Assembly (NCBI GenBank): GCA_946478985.1
Contig: CAMLDZ010000040.1
Location: forward strand, 1 to 25,885
Length of the DNA: 25,885 nt
Direction: 5' to 3'
Origin: an uncultured Solimonas sp.
GTDB taxonomy: Bacteria > Pseudomonadota > Gammaproteobacteria > Nevskiales > Nevskiaceae
The notes beneath the pieces are model-generated. The model ran no database searches and was not told the origin of the DNA. It saw only the letters and a list, made by a program, of their open reading frames with translations. This document shows positions 8,445 through 16,021 of the stretch, one piece after another (positions within the stretch are counted from its first letter, which is position 1; the number at the start of each line of letters is the position of its first letter). Made by a program: the position numbers and the translations under genes.

Positions 8445-8450
8445 TATAAT
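8445..8450 (+). promoter_or_regulatory. -10 element for the DAHP synthase gene
   Basis: A perfect TATAAT hexamer at 8445-8450 in the 56-base gap between divergent mutS and the DAHP synthase gene, 31 bases before the latter's ATG. The -35 position (8422-8427, TCATCG) is a poor match. The reverse complement contains AATTAT, so the same block could also serve mutS. Confidence 0.55.
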
Positions 8451-8481
8451 TTGCCGGACATTATCGTGCATCGAGCAAGCC

Positions 8482-9828
8482 ATGAGTCCGATCATCGATC
8501 CGCAGTGGCATCCCGATTCCTGGCAGCGCAAGCCGGCTGCCCAGCAACCGCAGTACCCGGATAGCGCGGCGCTGCAGGGCGCGCTCGATGAGCTGGCGCG
8601 TCTGCCGCCGCTGGTCACTTCGTGGGAAGTCAACGCCCTCAGGCAGCAACTCGCAGCGGCGCAGCGCGGCGAGGTCTTCGTGCTGCAAGGGGGCGACTGC
8701 GCGGAGTCCTTCGCGGATTGCCGCTCCGATGTCATCGCCAACCGGCTCAAGGTGTTGCTGCAGATGTCGCTGGCGCTGGTGCACGGCCTGCGCAAGCGCG
8801 TGCTGCGCATCGGCCGTTTCGCGGGCCAGTACGCCAAGCCGCGCTCGACCGATATCGAAACCCGCGACGGCCTCAGCCTGCCCAGCTATCGCGGCGATCT
8901 GGTCAACGCGCCGGCCTTCACCGCAGCAGCACGCATCCCCGACCCGCAGCGCCTGCTCGAAGGCCACATGCGCTCGGCGATGACCATCAACTTCGTGCGT
9001 GGCCTGATCGACGGTGGCTTCGCCGATCTGCATCACCCGGAGTACTGGGATCTGGCCTGGGTCGCGCATTCGCCGCTGGCGGTCGAATACCAGCGCATGG
9101 TCGATGCTCTCGGCGACTCGCTGCGCTTCATGGAGACGCTGGCCGGTCAGCCGATCAGCGATTTCCAGCGTGTCGACTTCTATACCTCGCACGAGGCGCT
9201 GCTGCTGTGGTACGAGCAGGCGCAGACGCGACAAGTGCCGCGCTCCGAGGGCTGGTACAACCTCTCCACGCATTTCCCGTGGATCGGCATGCGTACCGCC
9301 GAGATCGGCGGGGCGCACGTCGAATACTGTCGCGGCATTCGCAATCCGCTGGGCGTCAAGGTCAGCCCGTCGATGGACAATGACTGGCTGCTCGCGCTGT
9401 GCGAGACGCTCAATCCGGATCGCGAGCCTGGCCGCCTCACGCTGATCCACCGCATGGGCGCCGACAAGATTGCAGCGCACCTGCCGCGGCTGATCGAAAC
9501 CATCACCAAGTCCGGGCACCCGGTCTTGTGGCTGTGCGATCCGATGCATGGCAATACCATCACCACCCCCAATCAGCTCAAGACCAGGCCCTTCGACAAA
9601 ATCCTGGCCGAAGTCGAGCAGGCGTTCGCCATCCACGCTGCCTGCGGTTCCACGCTCGGTGGCGTGCACCTGGAGCTGACCGGCGAGGATGTCACCGAAT
9701 GCACGGGGGGCGCCCGCAATCTCTCGCACGAGGATTTGCAGCGGGCCTACCGCTCCACCGTCGATCCCCGGCTCAACTACGAGCAGGCCCTGGAGTTGGC
9801 GCTCAAGATCGTGCGATTCGCTGGCTGA
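8482..9828 (+). CDS. Class II 3-deoxy-7-phosphoheptulonate (DAHP) synthase
   Basis: A 448-residue type II DAHP synthase, which condenses phosphoenolpyruvate and erythrose 4-phosphate in the first step of the shikimate pathway. The metal ligands known from the Mycobacterium tuberculosis enzyme are all at the expected places: Cys73 in GGDCAES, His356 in CDPMHGN, Glu398 in HLELTGED and Asp428 in STVDPRLNYEQ. Other signatures are RIGRFAGQYAKPRS (109-122) and the GIRNPLGVKVSP strand (285-296). The WHPDSW start is typical of plant-type and proteobacterial class II enzymes. Length is normal. Allosteric behaviour cannot be predicted. Only 35 bases separate it from the next gene, which appears to have its own promoter. 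Confidence 0.96.
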   Translation: MSPIIDPQWHPDSWQRKPAAQQPQYPDSAALQGALDELARLPPLVTSWEVNALRQQLAAAQRGEVFVLQGGDCAESFADCRSDVIANRLKVLLQMSLALVHGLRKRVLRIGRFAGQYAKPRSTDIETRDGLSLPSYRGDLVNAPAFTAAARIPDPQRLLEGHMRSAMTINFVRGLIDGGFADLHHPEYWDLAWVAHSPLAVEYQRMVDALGDSLRFMETLAGQPISDFQRVDFYTSHEALLLWYEQAQTRQVPRSEGWYNLSTHFPWIGMRTAEIGGAHVEYCRGIRNPLGVKVSPSMDNDWLLALCETLNPDREPGRLTLIHRMGADKIAAHLPRLIETITKSGHPVLWLCDPMHGNTITTPNQLKTRPFDKILAEVEQAFAIHAACGSTLGGVHLELTGEDVTECTGGARNLSHEDLQRAYRSTVDPRLNYEQALELALKIVRFAG

Positions 9829-9830
9829 AT

Positions 9831-9858
9831 TTGCCTGGCCGGGTTCGCTGGCGACAAT
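9831..9858 (+). promoter_or_regulatory. Promoter candidate giving a leaderless dehydrogenase mRNA
   Basis: TTGCCT at 9831-9836 and GACAAT at 9853-9858 are separated by 16 bases, each matching four of six consensus positions. The last base of the -10 is only five bases from the ATG at 9864, so transcription would begin at or next to the start codon. There is no ribosome-binding site in the gap, which agrees with a leaderless message. Confidence 0.5.
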
Positions 9859-9863
9859 AGGCC

Positions 9864-11336
9864 ATGAAATCTTCCGTGCTGACTCAATCCGCGCTGCTGC
9901 GTGAACACGCCTTGATCGGCGGACGCTGGCACGCCGCTGCCGACTCTGCGCGCTTCGATGTGCACGACCCGGCCGATGGCCAGGTCCTTGCCAGCGTAGC
10001 CGACTGCACGGCGGCGGATGCGGGCCGCGCCGTCGACCATGCCGTCGCCGCTTTTGCCGACTGGAAGCGGCGTGGCGCCCATGATCGAGCTGTGCTACTC
10101 AAAAGATGGCATCAAGAGATTGTTGCGAATACCGAGGATCTGGCGCGGCTGATCTCGCTGGAGCAGGGCAAGCCGATGGCAGAGAGCCGCGCCGAGATTG
10201 CTTACGGCGCCGGCTATGTCGAATGGTTTGCCGAGGAGGCGCGACGGATCGACGGCGACGTGATCCCGGCGCCGGCGACGACGCGACGGATCCTCGTGCT
10301 CAAGGAGCCGGTCGGCGTCGTCGCGGCGGTAACGCCGTGGAACTTCCCCATGGCAATGCTGGCGCGCAAGCTGGCGCCGGCGCTGGCGGCCGGCTGCACG
10401 GTGGTGGCCAAACCCGCTGAGGACACGCCGCTATCGGCGCTCGCGCTCGCATATCTGGCTGAACGCGCCGGCATTCCTCCCGGGGTGCTCAACGTGCTGC
10501 CGGCCTCGCGCGACAGCGGCGTCGATGTGGTGGCCAGATGGCTCGATGACGAGCGTGTGCGCAAGCTCAGTTTCACCGGTTCAACGGCGGTCGGCCGCCT
10601 GCTCGCTGCGCGCAGTGCCGCAACACTCAAGCGGGTCTCGCTGGAGCTCGGTGGCAATGCGCCGTTCATCGTTTTCGAAGACGCCGATCTGGATGCCGCC
10701 GTGCGCGGCTTGCTGATCGCCAAGTTCCGCAATGCGGGCCAGACCTGTGTGGCTGCCAATCGCGTGCTGGTGCAGGACAGCGTCTATGAGGCCTTCACGC
10801 AGCGTCTCGACGTCGCGGTATCACGCCTGCGTGTCGGCGCCGCACTGGCCGATGAACGCAACGAGGTCGGCCCGTTGATCAACGCGCGGGCTCTGGAAAA
10901 GGTCGAGCGGCATGTGGCGGATGCCGGCCGGGCGGGTGCCACAGTGCTGCGGGGTGGCGTCCGGCATGGCGCCGGTGCCTTGTTCTATGCACCGACGATC
11001 CTGACCGAGGTCACCGCGCAAATGCTAATGAGCCGTGAAGAGACCTTCGGTCCGGTGGCGGGATTGATGCGCTTTGCCGACGAGGCGCAGGCGATCCAGA
11101 TCGCCAACGCCACACCTTATGGGCTGGCCGCGTACTTCTACTCGCGTGACCTGGCGCGGGTATGGCGTGTTGCGACGGAAATCGAAGCGGGGATGATCGG
11201 AATCAATGAAGGTCTGATTTCTACCGAGGTGGCGCCCTTCGGGGGCATCAAACAGTCGGGCTACGGAAGGGAAGGCAGTCGTTACGGGATCGATGACTAC
11301 CTCGTCCTCAAGTATCTGGCGATGGGCACCCGCTGA
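9864..11336 (+). CDS. gabD: NAD(P)-dependent succinate-semialdehyde dehydrogenase (GabD type)
   Basis: A 490-residue aldehyde dehydrogenase. The family oxidises an aldehyde with NAD(P)+ through a thioester on the catalytic cysteine. Key residues are present: Asn160 in TPWNFP, the general base Glu261 in ELGGNAPF, Cys295 in NAGQTCVAANR, and the cofactor strand region FTGSTAVG (238-245). The KFRNAGQTCVAANR motif and the EVAPFGGIKQSGYGREGS C-terminal segment are those of the GabD subfamily, which turns succinate semialdehyde into succinate in GABA and related catabolism. No gabT or transporter lies nearby, so a related semialdehyde as substrate is possible. No terminator is evident after it. Confidence 0.88.
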   Translation: MKSSVLTQSALLREHALIGGRWHAAADSARFDVHDPADGQVLASVADCTAADAGRAVDHAVAAFADWKRRGAHDRAVLLKRWHQEIVANTEDLARLISLEQGKPMAESRAEIAYGAGYVEWFAEEARRIDGDVIPAPATTRRILVLKEPVGVVAAVTPWNFPMAMLARKLAPALAAGCTVVAKPAEDTPLSALALAYLAERAGIPPGVLNVLPASRDSGVDVVARWLDDERVRKLSFTGSTAVGRLLAARSAATLKRVSLELGGNAPFIVFEDADLDAAVRGLLIAKFRNAGQTCVAANRVLVQDSVYEAFTQRLDVAVSRLRVGAALADERNEVGPLINARALEKVERHVADAGRAGATVLRGGVRHGAGALFYAPTILTEVTAQMLMSREETFGPVAGLMRFADEAQAIQIANATPYGLAAYFYSRDLARVWRVATEIEAGMIGINEGLISTEVAPFGGIKQSGYGREGSRYGIDDYLVLKYLAMGTR

Positions 11337-11878
11337 AGGGCGGCGAAAGTCAAAATTCACAAGCAAACTATCTATAGGTCGCTAATTTCCACGCGATGCC
11401 GGCTGCCGGGCAGATGAAGCAAAAGATCGCTGCAAGCCGGTTGCCCGGTACCGCGCATCGCGCAGCCAGGGCCGCAAGCGCCGCAGCGGCGGTGCGCAAC
11501 CGGGAGTGCATCGCGGAATGGGCAAAGACCAAAATTCGTCGCGGGGTTGCCCGAACGGTTGCGACTGCCTTAGTATCAGTCGACATCGCATCACCACGGT
11601 TATATGCAAGCGCATATGAACCCATTGCACAGAGAGCGTGCTCACGGACCCGCAGGGCATCGGGCCGGACCGATTCGCAAGGCAATGGCTGCCGCAGGTG
11701 GAGCGTCAGCAGTACAGAAGTTAAAAGCAGTTAAGAAAATTGCAGTAAAAAAGGCGGAATATAGGCTGGAGGTGCCTGGGGCACTTTCGGTGATGGTTCA
11801 TCGTCAGCGAGGTTTTTGCGCGCTGCCCTCTTATTTCGTTTTTTGGAACGCATCAAGAAAAAAATAGAACATTAAAGT

Positions 11879-11910
11879 CCAGCCGCGCTTCAAGCGCGCG
11901 CGATAGCTGG
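11879..11910. repeat. Long imperfect hairpin upstream of tonB
   Basis: CCAGC at 11879-11883 pairs with GCTGG at 11906-11910. Directly inside, CGCGCTT at 11884-11890 pairs with AAGCGCG at 11892-11898 around a single central C. The result is a 12-bp stem interrupted by one 7-base bulge on the 3' side. No T tract follows, so it is not an ordinary terminator. Confidence 0.6.
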
Positions 11911-11923
11911 CGTGGGGCGACAT

Positions 11924-11938
11924 CTTCACGCTGTGAAG
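11924..11938. repeat. Dyad CTTCAC/GTGAAG upstream of tonB
   Basis: A 6-bp inverted repeat with a three-base GCT spacer, extendable by one wobble and one A-T pair on the outside. It could be an operator or part of a folded leader. Confidence 0.5.
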
Positions 11939-11973
11939 GTGAGTTGAAGTCCTGCTGGATGACAATGATCTCC

Positions 11974-11991
11974 TGCCAATGCAAATTGGCA
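11974..11991. repeat. Dyad TGCCAAT-N4-ATTGGCA upstream of tonB
   Basis: A perfect 7-bp inverted repeat around GCAA, 60 bases before the tonB ATG. Its 18-bp length and A/T-rich inner part suit a dimeric repressor, but it would also fold as an RNA hairpin. I do not recognise the regulator. It does not fit a Fur box well. Confidence 0.55.
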
Positions 11992-12050
11992 GAAGTGCTG
12001 GCGTTGGTCTGTGTCACGTTATAACGCGCCTTTTTTGGAGGATGGAATCG

Positions 12051-12650
12051 ATGGAGTTTGGGCAGCGCCGGGATCCGACCCGCAGACTCATCAGCATAGG
12101 ACTCGTGGTCCTAATTCACCTTGGCTTTATCTGGGTTCTGGTCAACGGTCTCGCACGCAAGGCGATCGAACTGCTGCCGCCGCCGATCGAGACGAAGATT
12201 CTTGAGGAAACTCAGACGGAGGAGGCCCCGCCGCCGCCGCCGCCGCCGAAGTTCGATACGCCGCCGCCGCCGTTTGTGCCGCCGCCGGAAATCTCGATCC
12301 AGTCGACGGCTCCGCGTCCCAACGCGATCCAGAGCTCGTCGAAGCCGGCACCGCCGGCGCCCAAGCCGAAGACCACCAAGGCTCCGGTCGTCAAGGCGAA
12401 GAACTGTCGTGAGCCGGACTATCCGCCGGTTTCCGAACGTCTCGGCGAGACCGGTACGGTGCTGCTGCAGCTGCTGGTGGGCGTGGACGGCAAGGTCACC
12501 GACAGCAAGATCGAAAAGTCGAGCGGCTTCCCGCGTCTGGACAAGGCGGCTCAGGATGCACTCTCGCGTTGCCGCTTCACCCCCGGTGAAGTGGATGGCC
12601 AGCCGTCAGCGGCATGGGCTCAGCTGCGCTATACGTTCCGTAAGCAGTAA
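12051..12650 (+). CDS. tonB: TonB energy-transducing protein
   Basis: A 199-residue TonB, which carries proton-motive energy from ExbB/ExbD across the periplasm to outer-membrane receptors. The single N-terminal signal-anchor helix (about 13-33) includes His23, matching the conserved helix histidine of TonB. A proline-rich rigid spacer follows (60-80, runs of PPPPPPP and PPPP), then a lysine/proline stretch (99-111). The C-terminal domain (119-199) has EPDYPP, VGVDGKV, SSGFPRLDKAA and a final strand. Two cysteines, C119 and C174, could form a disulfide, as in other short TonB C-terminal domains. The second ATG at 12051 is preferred because GGAGG (12037-12041) is nine bases before it. It is the first gene of a five-gene operon. 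Confidence 0.95.
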   Translation: MEFGQRRDPTRRLISIGLVVLIHLGFIWVLVNGLARKAIELLPPPIETKILEETQTEEAPPPPPPPKFDTPPPPFVPPPEISIQSTAPRPNAIQSSSKPAPPAPKPKTTKAPVVKAKNCREPDYPPVSERLGETGTVLLQLLVGVDGKVTDSKIEKSSGFPRLDKAAQDALSRCRFTPGEVDGQPSAAWAQLRYTFRKQ

Positions 12651-12679
12651 TTGGATTTTTAGGGCTTTCTAATTTCGGC

Positions 12680-12693
12680 GGGACCTGGGTCCC
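12680..12693. repeat. Inverted repeat between tonB and exbB
   Basis: GGGACC and GGTCCC flank TG, a 6-bp dyad 27 bases before the exbB ATG in the 70-base tonB-exbB gap. It lacks a T tract and lies just before the ribosome-binding region. Confidence 0.5.
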
Positions 12694-12720
12694 AAACTGT
12701 TGCGCTCGGAGGATGAGGAA

Positions 12721-13590
12721 ATGGTTTCGATTGATCGTTGCAAGGGATGGCTGGCCGCTACCGCGTTGACGCTGGTGCTGGCGGTGGGTGGTTTTGCGGT
12801 TACGTCGGACGCGTTGGCCCAGGATCAGGCAGCACCGGCTGCCGACAGCTCGCTGTTCAGCGATCCGGCGGCACCGGCCGAAGCTGCGCCGGCCGAAGGC
12901 GGCGACAAGGTTCAGGTCGACAACCCGTACGGCCTCGGCGCGCTGTGGGCGCAGGGCGACTTCGTCGCCAAGGGCGTGCTGATCATGATGGTCATCATGT
13001 CGGCGGCCACCTGGTACATCATGATCGCCAAGGTCATCGAGCAGGCCAAGCTGTTCAAGCAGGCCAAGGCTGCCAATGCCAGCTTCTGGAAGTCGGCTTC
13101 GGTCGAGCAGGGCATTTCCAGCCTCGGCGAAGGCACGCCGTTCTGGTACATCGCCGAGCGCGGCCTGTCGGCCAGCCAGCATCACGAAGGCACGCTGGTC
13201 GAGCAGATCGACCTGCACAGCTGGGTGACGATGAGCGTCAACCGCGCGGTGGAGGAAATCTCCAGCCGCCTGCAGGGTGGCCTCGCGGTGCTCGCGACGG
13301 TGGGTTCGACCGCTCCGTTCGTCGGTCTGTTCGGTACGGTGTGGGGCATCTACCACGCACTGACGGCCATCGGTGTGTCGGGCCAGGCATCGATCGACAA
13401 GGTCGCCGGTCCGGTCGGTGAAGCGCTGATCATGACCGCCATCGGTCTGGCGGTCGCCGTTCCGGCGGTCATGGGCTACAACTGGCTGGTGCGCCGCAAC
13501 AAGGCGGCCATGGAAAGCGTCCGCGCCTTCGGTGCCGACGTCCACTCGGTGCTGCTGTCGGGCACCCGCGTCGGCGAGAAGAAGGCCTAA
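12721..13590 (+). CDS. exbB: ExbB, MotA/TolQ/ExbB proton-channel protein
   Basis: A 289-residue ExbB, the pentameric inner-membrane scaffold that couples the proton gradient to TonB with ExbD. An N-terminal extension looks like a cleavable signal peptide (hydrophobic 11-25, cleavage after ALA at 33) followed by a low-complexity Ala/Pro stretch (35-60), as in the longer ExbB proteins of pseudomonads. Transmembrane helices are near 84-103, 186-213 and 233-255. Channel residues are present: Thr197 in GSTAPFVGLFGTVWGI, Glu234 and Thr239 in GEALIMTAIGL. A GAGGA ribosome-binding site precedes the ATG at 12721, favouring it over the ATG at 12700. Confidence 0.95.
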   Translation: MVSIDRCKGWLAATALTLVLAVGGFAVTSDALAQDQAAPAADSSLFSDPAAPAEAAPAEGGDKVQVDNPYGLGALWAQGDFVAKGVLIMMVIMSAATWYIMIAKVIEQAKLFKQAKAANASFWKSASVEQGISSLGEGTPFWYIAERGLSASQHHEGTLVEQIDLHSWVTMSVNRAVEEISSRLQGGLAVLATVGSTAPFVGLFGTVWGIYHALTAIGVSGQASIDKVAGPVGEALIMTAIGLAVAVPAVMGYNWLVRRNKAAMESVRAFGADVHSVLLSGTRVGEKKA

Positions 13591-13618
13591 AGCGAGCCGG
13601 GCTTAGAGCGCAACATCG

Positions 13619-13649
13619 GTGTCAGGCGCCGGATCCCGGCGCCTGACAC
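13619..13649 (+). repeat. Perfect 14-bp hairpin between exbB and exbD1
   Basis: A 14-bp perfect stem (13619-13632 with 13636-13649) closes a three-base ATC loop in the 99-base gap after exbB. Eleven of the stem pairs form the GC-rich GGCGCC-containing core. It is followed by TTGAGAG and not by a T run, so it is not a complete intrinsic terminator. It could protect the upstream mRNA end, act as a processing site, or weakly attenuate exbD. Confidence 0.85.
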
Positions 13650-13689
13650 TTGAGAGAGCGGCGCTCTGACCAGAACACGGAGAAATCCC

Positions 13690-14118
13690 ATGGGCATGCA
13701 AATTGGGTCGGAAGGTGGCGACGAGGAAGAAGTCGTCTCGGCAATCAATACGACGCCGCTGGTCGACGTCATGTTGGTGCTGCTGATCATCTTCCTGATC
13801 ACGATTCCGGTCGTCCGCCAGTCGGTTCCGCTGGAACTGCCGAAAGAGCGGAACCAGGCGTTGCAGACGAAGCCTGAAAATATCGTCATCGCCGTGGATC
13901 ACGATGGCGTCATCTACTGGGGCATCCAGGAAGTGGCGAATACCAGCGTGCTTCTCGACAAGCTGAAGGAAGAGGCTGTCAAGGAACCGCAGCCGGAAGT
14001 GCATATCCGCGGCGACGAGGGCGCACGCTATCAGTCGATCGGACAGGTCGTGATTGCCTGCCAGCGCGCCGGCATCGTCAAGGTTGGATTCATTCTCGAA
14101 CCGCCGCCGAGAGGCTGA
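13690..14118 (+). CDS. exbD: ExbD/TolR family protein, first copy
   Basis: A 142-residue ExbD. The short cytoplasmic N-terminus leads into NTTPLVDVMLVLLIIFLIT (residues 20-38), whose Asp26 is the proton-carrying aspartate of the family. The periplasmic domain follows (about 45-142), with a QSVPLELPKE strand and a final VGFILEP. ExbD dimers sit in the ExbB pore and contact TonB. The GGAG at 13679-13682 is close to the ATG. It differs from the second copy in its periplasmic part, so the pair is not a recent duplication. Confidence 0.94.
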   Translation: MGMQIGSEGGDEEEVVSAINTTPLVDVMLVLLIIFLITIPVVRQSVPLELPKERNQALQTKPENIVIAVDHDGVIYWGIQEVANTSVLLDKLKEEAVKEPQPEVHIRGDEGARYQSIGQVVIACQRAGIVKVGFILEPPPRG

Positions 14119-14160
14119 TCGGTATCGCCGCACGGGCCCGAGCGTCCGCGCGGCGACCGA
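14119..14160 (+). repeat. Hairpin between exbD1 and exbD2
   Basis: TCGGT (14119-14123) and CGCCGC (14126-14131), separated by a two-base bulge, pair with GCGGCGACCGA at 14150-14160 to give an 11-bp stem beginning directly after the exbD1 stop. The loop of 18 bases contains GGGCCC. No T tract follows. Confidence 0.65.
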
Positions 14161-14211
14161 GCCGGCCGACGGTGCATTCGAATTTTCGATTACCTATAGA
14201 GGAACAGCCTC

Positions 14212-14646
14212 ATGGGCATGAACGTAGGGCAGGGTGGCGGATCGGGTGATCCGGAACCCGTAGTCGACATCAACACCACGCCGCTGATCGACGTGATGCT
14301 GGTGTTGCTGATCATGCTGATCATCACCATCCCGGTGCAGACGCACGCGGTGAAGCTGGACATGCCGGCGCCGGACAACCAGCAGCAGGACACGCCGCCG
14401 ACGCCGCCGACGATCGTCGATCTGGAGATCGACTTCGACGGCACGGTGCTGTGGAACGGTAATCCGATGGATTACGCCACGCTGGAACAGCGCTTCGTGT
14501 TCGATGCCAAGCAGGACGAGCAGTCGGAATTCCATATCCGGCCGAATCGTCTGGTCGAGTACAAGTATGTCGCGCGTGTTCTGGCCTCGGCGCAGCGCCA
14601 TAACATCACCAAGATTGGACTGGTCGGCAACGAACAGTTCATGTAA
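14212..14646 (+). CDS. exbD: ExbD/TolR family protein, second copy
   Basis: A 144-residue ExbD paralogue. NTTPLIDVMLVLLIMLIIT (21-39) carries the essential aspartate at Asp27. The periplasmic domain differs from copy one: a polar stretch DNQQQDTPPTPPT (54-66) and the segment FHIRPNRLVEYKYVARVL. Two exbD genes in tandem behind exbB are known from Xanthomonas, where the second copy is needed only for some functions. Here it probably forms homo- or heterodimers in the same motor. A GAGGAAC ribosome-binding site lies upstream, and 16 bases separate it from the TPR gene. Confidence 0.93.
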   Translation: MGMNVGQGGGSGDPEPVVDINTTPLIDVMLVLLIMLIITIPVQTHAVKLDMPAPDNQQQDTPPTPPTIVDLEIDFDGTVLWNGNPMDYATLEQRFVFDAKQDEQSEFHIRPNRLVEYKYVARVLASAQRHNITKIGLVGNEQFM

Positions 14647-14662
14647 GCGGGAGAGAACTTCA

Positions 14663-15895
14663 ATGATGTTGACCCGGTTCAAAACGACGATGCGTGTGGC
14701 GCTGGCGGCGACGCTGATCGCTGCCGCCTATCCGGCGCTGGCGCAGAAGCAGCAGCTGCGCCCGGAGGTGGGCAAGCCGCTGCAGGAAGCCCAGGCCGCC
14801 CTGCAGTCGAAGGACGCCAAGACCGCACTCGCCAAGATCGACGAGGCGGAAAGTGTCGGCAAGCTGACGCCGTACGAGACCTACATCGTCAATCGCATGC
14901 GTGGCGCTGCTGCCGCGACCGGCGGTGACATGAACACGGCGACCAAGGCCTTCGAGGCTGCGCTGGCGTCCGGCCAGACGCCGAAGGAAGAGCAGCTGAC
15001 GCTGATCGAAACGGTGGTCAAGGCTTCGTACGCCGCCAAGAACTATCCGAAGACCGTCGAGTTCATCCAGAAGTACAAGGCCGCCGGCGGCACCAAGCAG
15101 GATGTGCTCGGTCTGACCGCGCAGGTGCTGTATCTGAGCGGCCGTTATCCGGAAGCCGGCAAGGAACTCAGCTCGCAGATCGTCGAGCTGGAAAAGGCCG
15201 GCAAGACGCCGACCGAAACCCAGCTGGGCCTGCTCGCCAACATCGCGCTCAAGCAGAACGACAACAACGGGTATCTGGCTGCGCTGGAGCGCATGGCGGC
15301 CTACTACCCGAAGAAGACCTACTGGCTGGACCTGATCCTGCGCACGGCCGGCAAGCCGGGCTTCTCGGATCGCCTGATGGTTGATATCTATCGTCTGCGT
15401 TTCGCGACCGACACGATGGAAAAAGCCAGCGACTACATGGAAGCGGCGCAGCTGGCGCTGCAGGCCGGCCTGCCGGGTGAGGCGCAGAAATATGTCGACG
15501 CCGGCTACAAGGCAGGTCTGCTCGGTACCGGTCCGGACACCGATCGCCACAACCGCCTGAAAACCCTGGTTGCCAAGAACGTCAAGGACGATCAGGCGAT
15601 CGCGGCACAGGCCGACAAGCAGGCCGAAGCGGCTGCGACCGGCGATCCGCTGGTCAACACCGGCCTGAACTATGTGATGTATGGCCAGGCCGACAAGGGC
15701 ATTCCGATGATGCTCAAGGGGATTCAGAAGGGGCAGCTGAAGCGCCCGGACGAGGCCAAGCTGCATCTCGGCTACGCCTACCTGCTGGCCGGCAACAAGG
15801 CCGAGGCGGTCAAGACCCTCAAGACCGTTGCCGGCACCGACGGATCCAAGGACGTGGCCCGTCTCTGGGTGATCCAGTCGCGCTCTGCCAAGTAG
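14663..15895 (+). CDS. Exported tetratricopeptide-repeat protein of the tonB operon
   Basis: A 410-residue precursor. The first of two adjacent ATGs is used here, and GGGAGAGAA at 14649-14657 precedes it. The signal peptide has a hydrophobic core VALAATLIAAAYPALA and cleavage before QKQQ at about residue 30. The mature protein is alpha-helical with TPR-like repeats, for example AQAALQSKDAKTALAKIDEA, a VLYLSGRYPEAGKEL repeat and LGYAYLLAGNKAEAVKTLK near the C-terminus. It is probably a periplasmic partner of the Ton motor. Vibrio TonB2 systems need a TPR-containing protein, TtpC, but I cannot claim orthology. Position and spacing make it the last operon gene before the terminator. Confidence 0.85.
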   Translation: MMLTRFKTTMRVALAATLIAAAYPALAQKQQLRPEVGKPLQEAQAALQSKDAKTALAKIDEAESVGKLTPYETYIVNRMRGAAAATGGDMNTATKAFEAALASGQTPKEEQLTLIETVVKASYAAKNYPKTVEFIQKYKAAGGTKQDVLGLTAQVLYLSGRYPEAGKELSSQIVELEKAGKTPTETQLGLLANIALKQNDNNGYLAALERMAAYYPKKTYWLDLILRTAGKPGFSDRLMVDIYRLRFATDTMEKASDYMEAAQLALQAGLPGEAQKYVDAGYKAGLLGTGPDTDRHNRLKTLVAKNVKDDQAIAAQADKQAEAAATGDPLVNTGLNYVMYGQADKGIPMMLKGIQKGQLKRPDEAKLHLGYAYLLAGNKAEAVKTLKTVAGTDGSKDVARLWVIQSRSAK

Positions 15896-15944
15896 CCGGA
15901 GCGCCGGGGCGGTGTCATCATCGCCTTGAATATGGGAGTATCCA

Positions 15945-15978
15945 CCGCCCGGACAGCGATGTCCGGGCGGTTTTTTTT
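15945..15978 (+). terminator. Rho-independent terminator of the tonB operon
   Basis: An 11-bp perfect stem, CCGCCCGGACA at 15945-15955 and TGTCCGGGCGG at 15960-15970, closes a GCGA loop and is followed by eight T residues at 15971-15978. It lies 50 bases after the TPR stop. The loop sequence is the same as in the terminator at 4869. Confidence 0.95.
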
Positions 15979-16021
15979 GGGCCAGGGATTGGCGCCTCGA
16001 ATTCAATGATGGGATCAGCGT

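Larger units (their letters stand above)
11337..12050. other. 714-base region without a convincing gene, upstream of tonB
   Basis: No reading frame here looks like a real protein. Short open frames on both strands (for example 11604-11867 + and 11368-11685 -) lack ribosome-binding sites and family resemblance. The middle, about 11700-11880, is visibly richer in A and T than the flanking genes. Small repeats occur: GGTTGCCCG as a direct repeat at 11439-11447 and 11545-11553, and an ATATGC/GCATAT dyad at 11602-11617. Three stronger dyads lie at 11879-11991, and a palindrome CGTTATAACG at 12017-12026. It may hold the operon promoter, a long 5' leader or a small RNA. Confidence 0.6.

Noticed and set aside
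11368..11685. Minus-strand open frame of 105 residues in the same gap
   Set aside because: No start signal or recognisable domain. The Ala-rich stretch is what chance gives in G+C-rich DNA.
11604..11867. 87-residue open frame with a lysine-rich middle, in the gap before tonB
   Set aside because: No ribosome-binding site, no family resemblance, and its composition changes abruptly along its length. The opposite strand is equally open over part of it.
11960..11978. Possible Fur box before tonB
   Set aside because: The sequence matches only about 10 of 19 positions of the classical Fur box and lacks its symmetry.
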